Source: Stutzerimonas stutzeri (GTDB lineage: Bacteria; Pseudomonadota; Gammaproteobacteria; Pseudomonadales; Pseudomonadaceae). From it: a stretch of DNA of 64,000 nt. The stretch is taken from positions 1,240,001-1,304,000 of the forward strand of contig NZ_CP139348.1 of assembly GCF_038561965.1 (NCBI RefSeq), written 5' to 3'. A model generated the notes under the pieces. That model saw only the letters and a list, made by a program, of their open reading frames with translations, was not told the origin of the DNA and ran no database searches. A program made the position numbers and the translations under genes. This document shows, in pieces, positions 42,873-52,103 of this stretch; the first letter of the stretch is position 1, and each line of letters starts with the position of its first letter.

Positions 42873-44243
42873 ATGTCCTTCACCCGTAGACAGATTCTCA
42901 CCGGCCTGGCCGGTCTTGGCGTGGTCGGCCTTGCCGGCAGTGGCGCACGCTACTGGCTCGGCCGTCCGGCTGACATCACTACCCATGACTATGAGCTGAT
43001 CGCCGCACCGCTGGACGTCGAGCTGGTGCCGGGTCATATGACGCCAGCCTGGGCCTATGGTGGACAGGCGCCAGGTCTGGAGCTGCGTGGCCGTCAGGGC
43101 GACTGGCTGCGCGTGCGCTTCATCAACAACCTGCCGGAGCCCACCACCATTCATTGGCATGGCATTCGTCTGCCTCTGGAAATGGACGGTGTGCCTTATG
43201 TATCGCAGCTGCCAGTGCTGCCCGGTGAGTTCTTCGACTATCGCTTCCAGCTGCACGATGCCGGCAGCTTCTGGTATCACCCGCACACCACCAGTGCTGC
43301 CCAGCTTGGGCGTGGTTTGGTCGGCCCGCTGATCGTCGAGGAACGTGAGCCGAGTGGCTTCAGGCACGAGCGCACGCTCAATCTGAAAAGCTGGCATGTC
43401 GATAAGCAGGGCGCTTTCACCGAATTCAGCGTGCCCCGCGAGGCGGCCCGTGGGGGCACGCCTGGTGTGCTTTCGACGGTGAATGGCAAGCATGCTCCCA
43501 CGCTTGATCTTCCGGCTGGGCAGGTCGTGCGACTGCGGCTGCTGAACCTCGATAACACCCTGACCTACCGGCTTAACCTGCCGGACGGCGAGGCGCGCAT
43601 CTACGCGCTCGACGGGCATCCGGTCGCACCCGTGCCGCTCGGCAAGGAGTATTGGCTTGGTCCTGGTATGCGCATCGAGCTGGCGCTGAAGGTGCCGAAG
43701 GTTGGCACTGAACTGTCCCTGCGCAATGGTCCTCTGCGGCTGGCGACACTGCGTTCGGTGGCGCATGACGACGCTGCGGGTGTCTGGCCGCCGGCGCTGC
43801 CGGCCAACCCCGTGGCCGAGCCGGACCTGCAGCGCGCCGAAACCCTGCGTTTCAACTTCGAGTGGGCCGGCAACCTGTCGACAGATGTCGAGCAGGGCGG
43901 TGCCTTCACGTTCTGGCAGATCAACGGCCAGGCCTGGGACATCAACGACAAGACCTGCGCCGATCGCCCGATTGCCACGTTGAAGAAGGATGGGCACTAC
44001 ATCTTCGAACTGCGCAACCTCAGCCAGTACCAACATCCGATTCACCTGCACGGCATGGCTTTCAAGGTGATCTCGTCCAATCGCCGCAAGATCGATCCCT
44101 GGTTCACCGACACCTATCTGCTGGGCAAGAACGAAACCGCCCGCATCGCGCTGGTCGCCGATAACCCGGGTGTCTGGATGTTCCACTGTCATGTCATCGA
44201 CCATATGGAAACCGGTCTGATGGCCGCGATAGAGGTGGTATGA
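42873..44243 (+). CDS. mcoA: Multicopper oxidase, Tat-exported, McoA-like
   Basis: A 456-residue periplasmic copper oxidase. The Tat signal SFTRRQILTGLAG starts at residue 2. Copper ligands are H94-W-H96, H136-x-H138 (WYHPH), H388-P-I-H391-L-H393 and H438-C439-H440 with H444 (HCHVIDHMETGL). The axial type-1 position (five residues after H444) is Leu449 instead of the Met of CueO. In P. aeruginosa the gene between guaA and tadA is McoA, linked to ferrous iron oxidation; assignment here rests on that context. ATG 42873 has GGAG eight bases upstream. Confidence 0.88.
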   Translation: MSFTRRQILTGLAGLGVVGLAGSGARYWLGRPADITTHDYELIAAPLDVELVPGHMTPAWAYGGQAPGLELRGRQGDWLRVRFINNLPEPTTIHWHGIRLPLEMDGVPYVSQLPVLPGEFFDYRFQLHDAGSFWYHPHTTSAAQLGRGLVGPLIVEEREPSGFRHERTLNLKSWHVDKQGAFTEFSVPREAARGGTPGVLSTVNGKHAPTLDLPAGQVVRLRLLNLDNTLTYRLNLPDGEARIYALDGHPVAPVPLGKEYWLGPGMRIELALKVPKVGTELSLRNGPLRLATLRSVAHDDAAGVWPPALPANPVAEPDLQRAETLRFNFEWAGNLSTDVEQGGAFTFWQINGQAWDINDKTCADRPIATLKKDGHYIFELRNLSQYQHPIHLHGMAFKVISSNRRKIDPWFTDTYLLGKNETARIALVADNPGVWMFHCHVIDHMETGLMAAIEVV

Positions 44244-44262
44244 GACAGGGCAGGGTGCAGCA

Positions 44263-44745
44263 GTGAGAAAGCCACTGATCATCGACCGCAGCCAGGACCA
44301 GCACTTCATGCGCGAAGCCTTGGTGCTGGCGGCGCAGGGCGCGGCGTTGAGCGAGGTGCCGGTGGGCGCCGTGCTGGTGCAGGACGGCCTGATTATCGGG
44401 CGCGGCTACAACTGCCCGATCTCGCAGCGCGATCCTAGCGCCCATGCAGAGATGGTCGCGGTGCGCGATGCGGCGCTGGCTGTGCAAAATTATCGGCTGC
44501 CTGGTAGCACGCTCTACGTGACGCTGGAGCCCTGCAGTATGTGCGCCGGTCTGATCGTGCATTCGCGCATCCAGCGAGTCGTTTACGGCACCACCGAGCC
44601 CAAGGCTGGCGTGGTCGTCAGCCGTGGCCAGTTCTTCGAGCAGGGCTTTCTCAATCACCATGTACTGGTTGAGGGTGGCGTGCTGGCAGAGGAATGCGGA
44701 ACGGTGCTCAGCGAGTTCTTTCGCCTGCGCCGGCAGAAGGGCTAG
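44263..44745 (+). CDS. tadA: tRNA-specific adenosine deaminase
   Basis: A 160-residue zinc enzyme that deaminates A34 of tRNA-Arg(ACG) to inosine. Zinc and catalytic motifs HAE (DPSAHAEMVAV) and PCxxC (LEPCSMCAG) are present. It starts at GTG 44263 with a weak AGGGTG upstream. The stop overlaps the stop of the convergent ABC ATPase by three bases. The order guaA-mcoA-tadA is as in P. aeruginosa. Confidence 0.94.
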   Translation: MRKPLIIDRSQDQHFMREALVLAAQGAALSEVPVGAVLVQDGLIIGRGYNCPISQRDPSAHAEMVAVRDAALAVQNYRLPGSTLYVTLEPCSMCAGLIVHSRIQRVVYGTTEPKAGVVVSRGQFFEQGFLNHHVLVEGGVLAEECGTVLSEFFRLRRQKG

Positions 44746-45839
44746 CGCGCTGCTATCGCTGGCTGAAGCGTTTCGTGGGCGGCGACGCTGCCCTGAGCCG
44801 GAAACACCACCAGATGATCGGCGGCAATGGCGATGCCCACTTCTTGCCCGGTCGGGTAATCGGCGTGGCTGGTAAATATCGCTACCAGTTGATTGCCGGT
44901 GGGCAGCTGCAGCCGGTACAGCGTCGACGCGCCGAGAAAAGTCTTGCCGACGATCAGCGCACGCAGCGGGCTATCCGGCTTGTAGACGATGTCATCCGGG
45001 CGCAGCAGCACGTCCACCGAACTCCCCGCAGGCCAGGTGTAGGCCCGGTTACCGCGAATCACACCGAGTTCGGTCTGCACGGTTTCCGGGTCGAGCAACT
45101 GCCCGCGAATGAAGTAGCCTTGGCCGATGAAGCTCGCGACGAAGGGCGTCAGGGGCTCGTGGTAGAGGTTGAACGGAGTGTCCCATTGCTCAAGACGACC
45201 ATCCTTGAACACGCCGACCTGGTCGCTGACGGCGAAGGCCTCTTCCTGATCGTGGGTAACCAGAATGGCGCTGGTGTTGCGTGCCTTGAGAATCTCGCGC
45301 ACCTCATGGCTGAGGCGCCGACGCAGCTCGACGTCGAGGTTGGAAAAGGGCTCGTCGAGCAGCAAAAGCGCGGGTTCAGGTGCCAAGGCCCGCGCCAGCG
45401 CGACACGCTGTTGCTGACCGCCTGAGAGTTCGTGCGGGTAGCGTTTGCCAAGGGCGGATAGGTGCACCAGTTCGAGCATTTCCGAGACGATGCGCGAGCA
45501 GTCAGGCTGCTTGCGGATCCCGAACGCGATGTTCTCCGCCACCGTTAGGTGAGGGAACAGCGCGTAGTCCTGAAAGACCATGCCGATACGGCGCTTCTCC
45601 GGCGCCAGGGTGAAGCCTGAGCGGGAGATGACCGAGTCCGCCAGGTGGATCTCGCCCTGGTGCACCGGCTCGAAGCCGGCGATGGCACGTAAGGTGGTGG
45701 TCTTGCCACAGCCGGAGGGGCCCAGCAGGCAGCCGATATCGCCGCGGTTCAAATGCAGATTGAGGTGCTGGACGATGCTCTGCTCGCCATAGCCGCAGGC
45801 CAGGTTACGCAGTTGCAGCAGTGGCGGCTCGTGCTTCAT
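44742..45839 (-). CDS. ABC transporter ATP-binding protein (Fbp/Pot type), orphan
   Basis: A 365-residue ATPase subunit. It has Walker A GPSGCGKTTT near residue 39, Q-loop FQDYALFPHL, signature LSGGQQQRVALARAL, Walker B LLLLDEPFSNLD, and H-loop VTHDQEEA. The C-terminal region (from about residue 235) has the TOBE-like fold of iron or polyamine importers. No permease or binding-protein gene is in the window, so its partners are unknown. The start overlaps the argF stop (ATGA), so the two are translated from one message. Confidence 0.88.
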   Translation of the reverse strand: MKHEPPLLQLRNLACGYGEQSIVQHLNLHLNRGDIGCLLGPSGCGKTTTLRAIAGFEPVHQGEIHLADSVISRSGFTLAPEKRRIGMVFQDYALFPHLTVAENIAFGIRKQPDCSRIVSEMLELVHLSALGKRYPHELSGGQQQRVALARALAPEPALLLLDEPFSNLDVELRRRLSHEVREILKARNTSAILVTHDQEEAFAVSDQVGVFKDGRLEQWDTPFNLYHEPLTPFVASFIGQGYFIRGQLLDPETVQTELGVIRGNRAYTWPAGSSVDVLLRPDDIVYKPDSPLRALIVGKTFLGASTLYRLQLPTGNQLVAIFTSHADYPTGQEVGIAIAADHLVVFPAQGSVAAHETLQPAIAAR

Positions 45840-46756
45840 GCGTGGTGGTAGGCCGGCTCGACGAGAAACTCCAGCAGCGCCTTTTGCACATGCAGGCGAT
45901 TCTCGGCCTGATCCCAGGCAACGGAGCGCGGGTCGTCGAGCAGGTCGTGGCTGATCTCTTCGCCACGGTGGGCGGGCAGGCAGTGCATGAACAGCACGTC
46001 TTCGGCGGCGCAATCGAGCAAGGCGCGATCGACCTGGTAGGGGCGGAAGGTGGCAAGGCGCGCAGCCGCTTCGTCTTCCTGGCCCATGGAAGCCCAGACA
46101 TCGGTGCTGATCAGATGAGCGCCTGCTGCAGCTTCGCGGGGATCACGCAGCACCTGCACGCGATCACCCGCGCGCGCCATCAGTTCGGCGTCGGGCTCGT
46201 AGCCCTCGGGGCAGGCAACCTTGAGCTGGAATTGGAACTGGATGGCCGCTTCTATATAGGTATTGCACATGTTGTTGCCATCGCCGATCCACGCCACCGT
46301 TTTGCCGGCGATGCTGCCGCGGTGTTCATGGAACGTCTGCATGTCGGCCATCAATTGGCAGGGGTGCAGGTCGTCGGATAGGCCGTTGATGACCGGCACG
46401 CTCGAATTGGCGGCGAAATCGGTAAGGGTCGAATGGGCGAAGGTGCGGATCATCACCGCATCGAGCATGCGCGACATGACGATGGCCGAATCACTGATCG
46501 GCTCGCCACGGCCCAGCTGGGTGTCGCGTGGCGAGAGGAAGATCGCCTGACCGCCGAGCTGGATCATGCCGGCTTCGAATGACAGTCGTGTGCGGGTTGA
46601 AGCCTTCTCGAAGATCATCCCCAGCACGCGATTTTTCAATGGCTCGAACAGGACGCCGCGCTCGCGCAGATCCTTCAGCTCGATGCCTCGGCGGACCAGG
46701 CTATTCAGCTCCTGGGGCGTGCAGTCCATCAGTGAGAGAAAATGCCTTGCGCTCAT
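45836..46756 (-). CDS. argF: Ornithine carbamoyltransferase (anabolic)
   Basis: A 306-residue enzyme that makes citrulline from ornithine and carbamoyl phosphate in arginine synthesis. The carbamoyl phosphate site is in STRTRLSFEAG (residues about 53-63) and HPCQ. The ornithine site includes HCLPAHRGEEI near residue 265. ATG 46756 (MSARHFLSLMDC) has AAGGTAG upstream; the frame extends 80 codons further without homology. It is the first gene before the overlapping ABC ATPase. The 272-base gap to grxD holds an inverted repeat GTCGC/GCGAC (46826-46842) and a hairpin (46952-46974). Confidence 0.95.
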   Translation of the reverse strand: MSARHFLSLMDCTPQELNSLVRRGIELKDLRERGVLFEPLKNRVLGMIFEKASTRTRLSFEAGMIQLGGQAIFLSPRDTQLGRGEPISDSAIVMSRMLDAVMIRTFAHSTLTDFAANSSVPVINGLSDDLHPCQLMADMQTFHEHRGSIAGKTVAWIGDGNNMCNTYIEAAIQFQFQLKVACPEGYEPDAELMARAGDRVQVLRDPREAAAGAHLISTDVWASMGQEDEAAARLATFRPYQVDRALLDCAAEDVLFMHCLPAHRGEEISHDLLDDPRSVAWDQAENRLHVQKALLEFLVEPAYHHA

Positions 46757-47028
46757 ATCAACTACCTTTATTGCCGCAGCTCGCGATCCAGTGGTTTCAA
46801 GGGAAAAGGGGACCGACGACTGGGGGTCGCACGGGGAGCGACGAAACGGGAAAGGCGCGATCTTATCCAGAAAGCGAGCGCAGGCGCAAATCCGCTCTGC
46901 GCTGGCTATATCGGGCTGAATCGCAGTATTGGCGGCCCTTGCGTCGCGATAAAGCCGAGTCCTCCGCTCGGCTTTCCCCGGCGTTTTCCGGTACAATGCG
47001 CGGCAACCGTGTCTAGCCGAGGTACTCC

Positions 47029-47355
47029 ATGGATATCATCGAAACCATCAAAGAACAGATCGCCAACAACCCGGTGCTGTTGTACATGAAGGGCTCGCCC
47101 AATGCCCCGCAGTGCGGCTTTTCCGCTCGTGCAACCCAGGCCATCATGGGCTGCGGCGAGAAGTTCGCCTATGTGGACATCCTGCAGAACCCCGAGATTC
47201 GCTCCAGCCTGCCTGCCTACGCCAACTGGCCGACCTTCCCGCAGCTGTGGGTGGGCGGTGAGCTGGTCGGTGGTAGTGACATCATTCTGGAGATGTTCGA
47301 AAAGGGTGAGCTGCAGCCGCTGATCAAGTCTGCTGTCGGCAAGACCGAAGCATAA
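47029..47355 (+). CDS. grxD: Monothiol glutaredoxin GrxD
   Basis: A 108-residue glutaredoxin with the CGFS active site (APQCGFSARATQAI). This class carries glutathione-ligated [2Fe-2S] clusters and acts in Fe-S trafficking, which fits a genome with an ISC system. Conserved WPTFPQLWVGGELVGGSDII is present. The -10-like TACAAT lies at 46992-46997, and a strong terminator follows the stop. Divergent from argF. Confidence 0.95.
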   Translation: MDIIETIKEQIANNPVLLYMKGSPNAPQCGFSARATQAIMGCGEKFAYVDILQNPEIRSSLPAYANWPTFPQLWVGGELVGGSDIILEMFEKGELQPLIKSAVGKTEA

Positions 47356-47385
47356 GCACCAGACGTTATCGTAGGTGCATTCAAC

Positions 47386-47423
47386 AAAATGCCCGCATCG
47401 AGTGATGCGGGCATTTTTGTTTG
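47386..47423 (+). terminator. Strong rho-independent terminator of grxD
   Basis: AAAATGCCCGCATC and GATGCGGGCATTTT form a perfect 14-bp stem with a four-base loop GAGT, followed by a T-rich tail. It lies 30 bases past the grxD stop. Because of the A-tract on the left it could also work in reverse. Confidence 0.93.
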
Positions 47424-47556
47424 TGATCGAGATATGAAGTAAAGAAAGTGAAACGGCCGTTAGTGATCTTTACCGCTTTTCGCCGGTCATAGGTCGCGTT
47501 GAGGGCGCCGTCCTCTTTTTTTATGCCTTGCGCCTTCGAGTGAGAGACCCTTTCTT

Positions 47557-47919
47557 ATGCCCTATCTGCGAGTATTGCCTTTTCTGATCGTGCTGGCGGT
47601 CGTGCTCTTCAATGGCTTGAAGCCAGAGCCGGTACCGCAGCTATTCAATCAGCAAGACAAGCTGCATCATTTGCTGGGCTTTGCGGCCCTGGTGTTCACG
47701 CTACGCCTGGGTTTTCCTCGCATACCGTTCATCTGGGGGCTATGTCTGACCGTGGCCGCGGCCCTGCTGATCGAGCTCGCTCAGGGACTACTGCCGCATC
47801 GCACGGCATCCCGCTGGGACATGCTGGCCAATGTGCTGGGCGTTCTGTTGGGCTGGGGTTGCTCCATGCTGGCTCACGGCTGGTGGCGGCAGCGGCTTGG
47901 CGAGCCGCTACCGGAGTGA
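47557..47919 (+). CDS. VanZ-like membrane protein
   Basis: A 120-residue protein with three to four TM helices. The pattern DKLHHLLGFAALVFTLRLGF followed by IELAQGLLPHRTASRWDMLANVLG is characteristic of the VanZ-like family, named after a teicoplanin-resistance protein but widespread with unknown function. The region between it and grxD has only the terminator. The tandem repeats of the tRNA-Asn locus begin four bases after the stop. Confidence 0.82.
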   Translation: MPYLRVLPFLIVLAVVLFNGLKPEPVPQLFNQQDKLHHLLGFAALVFTLRLGFPRIPFIWGLCLTVAAALLIELAQGLLPHRTASRWDMLANVLGVLLGWGCSMLAHGWWRQRLGEPLPE

Positions 47920-48032
47920 CCCCCGCGATCTGGACTCGACTGCGCCAGCAGAACGCGCTTCAGCGCGGCCCCGAAGGGGTGAGCGAAGCGAATAACCTGG
48001 GACGCCGTCCCTGATGAGAGTCCGGCGTCCAT

Positions 48033-48062
48033 AAAAAAGCCCCGGTATCTAACCGAGGCTTT
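48033..48062 (-). terminator. Second copy of the tRNA-Asn terminator
   Basis: Identical to the proximal terminator at 48183-48212, within the distal 150-bp repeat. A hairpin with AAAGCCTCGGT/ACCGGGGCTTT arms (one wobble) and a T-run on the minus strand. Confidence 0.85.
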
Positions 48063-48182
48063 CGAATTTGGCTCCGCGACCAGGCTCGACTGCGCCAGCA
48101 GAACGCGCTTCAGCGCGGCCCCGAAGGGGTGAGCGAAGCGAATAACCTGGGACGCCGTCCCTGGTGAGAGTCCGGCGGCCAT

Positions 48183-48212
48183 AAAAAAGCCCCGGTATCT
48201 AACCGAGGCTTT
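48183..48212 (-). terminator. tRNA-Asn rho-independent terminator
   Basis: On the minus strand AAAGCCTCGGT pairs with ACCGGGGCTTT (loop TAGAT), followed by six T. It begins seven bases after the tRNA 3' CCA. Confidence 0.9.
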
Positions 48213-48218
48213 CGAATT

Positions 48219-48294
48219 TGGCTCCGCGACCAGGACTCGAACCTGGGACCCAATGATTAACAGTCATTTGCTCTACCGACTGAGCTATCGCGGA
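48219..48294 (-). tRNA. tRNA-Asn (GTT)
   Basis: A complete 76-nt cloverleaf on the minus strand. The acceptor stem pairs TCCGCGA with TCGCGGA, the D-loop region is GCTCAGTCGGTAGAGC, and the anticodon loop is CTGTTAA with GTT. The T-arm is CCAGGTTCGAGTCCTGG, and CCA is encoded. It has its own promoter and terminator. Fragments of its 3' end are repeated downstream. Confidence 0.97.
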
Positions 48295-48306
48295 ACAACG
48301 GTGCGT

Positions 48307-48334
48307 ATCCTACTGTTTGCAAAAGAGAAGTCAA
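48307..48334 (-). promoter_or_regulatory. tRNA-Asn promoter
   Basis: On the minus strand TTGACT (48329-48334) and TAGGAT (48307-48312) are 16 bases apart, and the tRNA starts 12 bases after the -10 element. Confidence 0.65.
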
Positions 48335-48361
48335 CCCTCTGCGGCAGTAGGCGCGGCGCCA

Positions 48362-48387
48362 TTTCGGGGCCTGAAAAGGCCCCGAAA
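48362..48387 (-). terminator. Hairpin after the aminotransferase gene
   Basis: TTTCGGGGCC and GGCCCCGAAA form a perfect 10-bp stem with a six-base loop, ten bases past the stop on the minus strand. Only a short T-tract is present. It would insulate the tRNA-Asn promoter from the upstream gene. Confidence 0.6.
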
Positions 48388-48396
48388 CGGAGTCGA

Positions 48397-49593
48397 TCAG
48401 AGCACCTGAACGATGGCGTCAGTGACGTGGCCGATGTTGTTGCGGTTCAGTGCGGCGGCGCAGATGCGGCCGGTGCTGATGGCGTAAACACCGAACTCGA
48501 CGCGCAGCCGTTCGACCTGCTCAGCCGTAAGGCCTGAATAGGAGAACATGCCGCGTTGGGCTGCCACGAAGCTGAAATCCGTCTTCGCGCCTTTGGCTGC
48601 CAGTTGCTCGACCATGCTCAGCCGCAGTTCACGGATGCGGCTGCGCATCTCGCCCAGCTCGGCTTCCCACATGGCGCGCAGTTCCGGGCTGTTGAGCACC
48701 GAGGCGACAATGGTGGCGCCATGCGTCGGCGGGTTGGAATAGTTGGTGCGAATGACGCGCTTGACCTGCGACAGCACCCGCGCGGACTCCTCGCGGCTCT
48801 GGGTAACCATCGATAGCGCGCCGACGCGCTCGCCGTACAGCGAGAAGGATTTGGAAAACGAGCTGGAAACGAAGAAGGTCATGCCCGACTCGGCGAACAG
48901 GCGCACGGCAGCGGCGTCTTCCTCGATGCTGTCGCCAAAACCCTGATAGGCAATGTCGATGAACGGAACATGATCCTGGGCGCGCAGCACATCGAGAATC
49001 TGTTTCCAGTCATCCAGGTCCAGATCGACGCCGGTCGGGTTATGGCAGCAGGCGTGCAGCACGACGACGGAGCGGGGCGGCAGGTTCTTCAGATCATGCA
49101 GCAGGCCGGCGCGGTCGATGCCGTGGTTGGCGGCGTCGTAGTAGCTGTAGTTCTGTACCGGGAAGCCGGCCGATTCGAACAGTGCGCGATGGTTTTCCCA
49201 GCTAGGGTTGCTGATGGCAACCACGGCATCGGGCAGCAGGCGTTTGAGGAAGTCGGCGCCGACCTTCAGTGCTCCGGTGCCGCCAAGCGCCTGGGTAGTC
49301 ACGACCCGGCCTTCGGCAATCAGCGAAGAATCTTCGCCGAACAGCAGCTTCTGTACGGCTGCGTCGTAAGCGGCGATGCCTTCGATCGGCAGGTAGCCGC
49401 GCGGCGCGTTGGCAGCGATGCGGGCATGTTCCGCCTCGACTACGGCGCGCAGCAGGGGAATGCGACCTTGTTCGTTGTAATAGACACCGACACCGAGATT
49501 GACCTTGTTCGGCCGCGTGTCGGCGTTAAAGGCTTCATTGAGGCCGAGGATAGGATCGCGCGGCGCCATTTCGACAGCAGAGAACAAACTCAT
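48397..49593 (-). CDS. Aspartate/aromatic amino acid aminotransferase (class I)
   Basis: A 398-residue PLP enzyme of the AspC/TyrB branch. It begins SLFSAVEMAPRDPILGLNEAF and has LHACCHNPTGVDL near residue 185. The PLP lysine is in SSSFSKSFSLYGERVGAL near residue 247, and the substrate arginine is in STGRICAAAL near the C-terminus. It interconverts oxaloacetate or aromatic keto acids with the amino acids. In Pseudomonas this gene lies beside uvrB, as here. The 295-base gap to uvrB holds only promoter-like A/T-rich bases on either strand; no convincing LexA box is seen. Confidence 0.92.
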   Translation of the reverse strand: MSLFSAVEMAPRDPILGLNEAFNADTRPNKVNLGVGVYYNEQGRIPLLRAVVEAEHARIAANAPRGYLPIEGIAAYDAAVQKLLFGEDSSLIAEGRVVTTQALGGTGALKVGADFLKRLLPDAVVAISNPSWENHRALFESAGFPVQNYSYYDAANHGIDRAGLLHDLKNLPPRSVVVLHACCHNPTGVDLDLDDWKQILDVLRAQDHVPFIDIAYQGFGDSIEEDAAAVRLFAESGMTFFVSSSFSKSFSLYGERVGALSMVTQSREESARVLSQVKRVIRTNYSNPPTHGATIVASVLNSPELRAMWEAELGEMRSRIRELRLSMVEQLAAKGAKTDFSFVAAQRGMFSYSGLTAEQVERLRVEFGVYAISTGRICAAALNRNNIGHVTDAIVQVL

Positions 49594-49888
49594 GGTGAGG
49601 GGGCTCGAAAGAGAAGAGTGACTAGATTCACCACCCTCGCGTCGGCGCGCAGGGTGATGCGCAAACGGGGCGGTAGTATAGCGGTCATGCTTATTGCCTG
49701 CGATATGCTACCGAGGTTTTCTGATCACTTTCGGTGCGTTTTGCGTAGCGGAAAGATGGGCGGTTTCCCAAGTGTTGCGCGCCCATCTGCGGCAGGAGTT
49801 TTAAGGTCTGCTCGCCGTCGCGCCAAACTGCTGAATGGCTGTCGAAGAACCGGCCGCCAAGCTCGCACACGTTACCTAGAGAGGCGAA

Positions 49889-51904
<2,016 letters not shown>

Positions 51905-52103
51905 ATGGCCTGGCGCTTTTTCCGCCCGTATCGTCGCAAGGGTGCATCTTCCCTGGCTCCCTGAAATGGTCGCGCCTCATGCTCCGCATTGCTGTGCCCG
52001 TCAGCCGGTAAGGCGTTGGCGTCCGGCTGGAGCCGGCCGCGCCTCGCCTGTTAACATTCGGCACTTCTGTTTTTCTGTTCGTCCTTTTCGTTCGAGAGCA
52101 TTC

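Larger units (their letters stand above)
47923..48240 (-). repeat. Tandem 150-bp repeats carrying tRNA-Asn 3' ends
   Basis: Two units (47935-48084 and 48085-48234) are 150 bp long and differ at only two internal bases plus one indel at the junction. Each holds the last 20 or so bases of tRNA-Asn, the tRNA terminator, and a GC-rich body with small hairpins. The distal end has a third, degenerate tRNA fragment (47923-47939, 15 of 17 bases matching). The period of 150 keeps one minus-strand frame open (48182 to 47874) with a repeated 50-residue peptide containing ASQVIRFAHPFGAALKRVLL. That frame starts right after a T-run with no ribosome site, so I do not call it a gene. The 299 bases from the VanZ stop to the tRNA are all accounted for by this array. 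Confidence 0.9.

Noticed and set aside
42846..44309. 487-codon open frame antisense to the multicopper oxidase
   Set aside because: Shadow frame; the plus-strand gene has full copper ligands and a Tat signal.
47874..48182. 102-residue minus-strand frame with a 50-residue internal repeat
   Set aside because: It starts directly after a terminator T-run without a ribosome site and lies inside the tandem repeats. Kept only as part of the repeat finding, since translation like that of E. coli Tpr cannot be excluded.
49594..49888. Possible LexA (SOS) box upstream of uvrB
   Set aside because: No CTG-N10-CAG match with a sensible AT-rich core was found; the same is true upstream of dinB.
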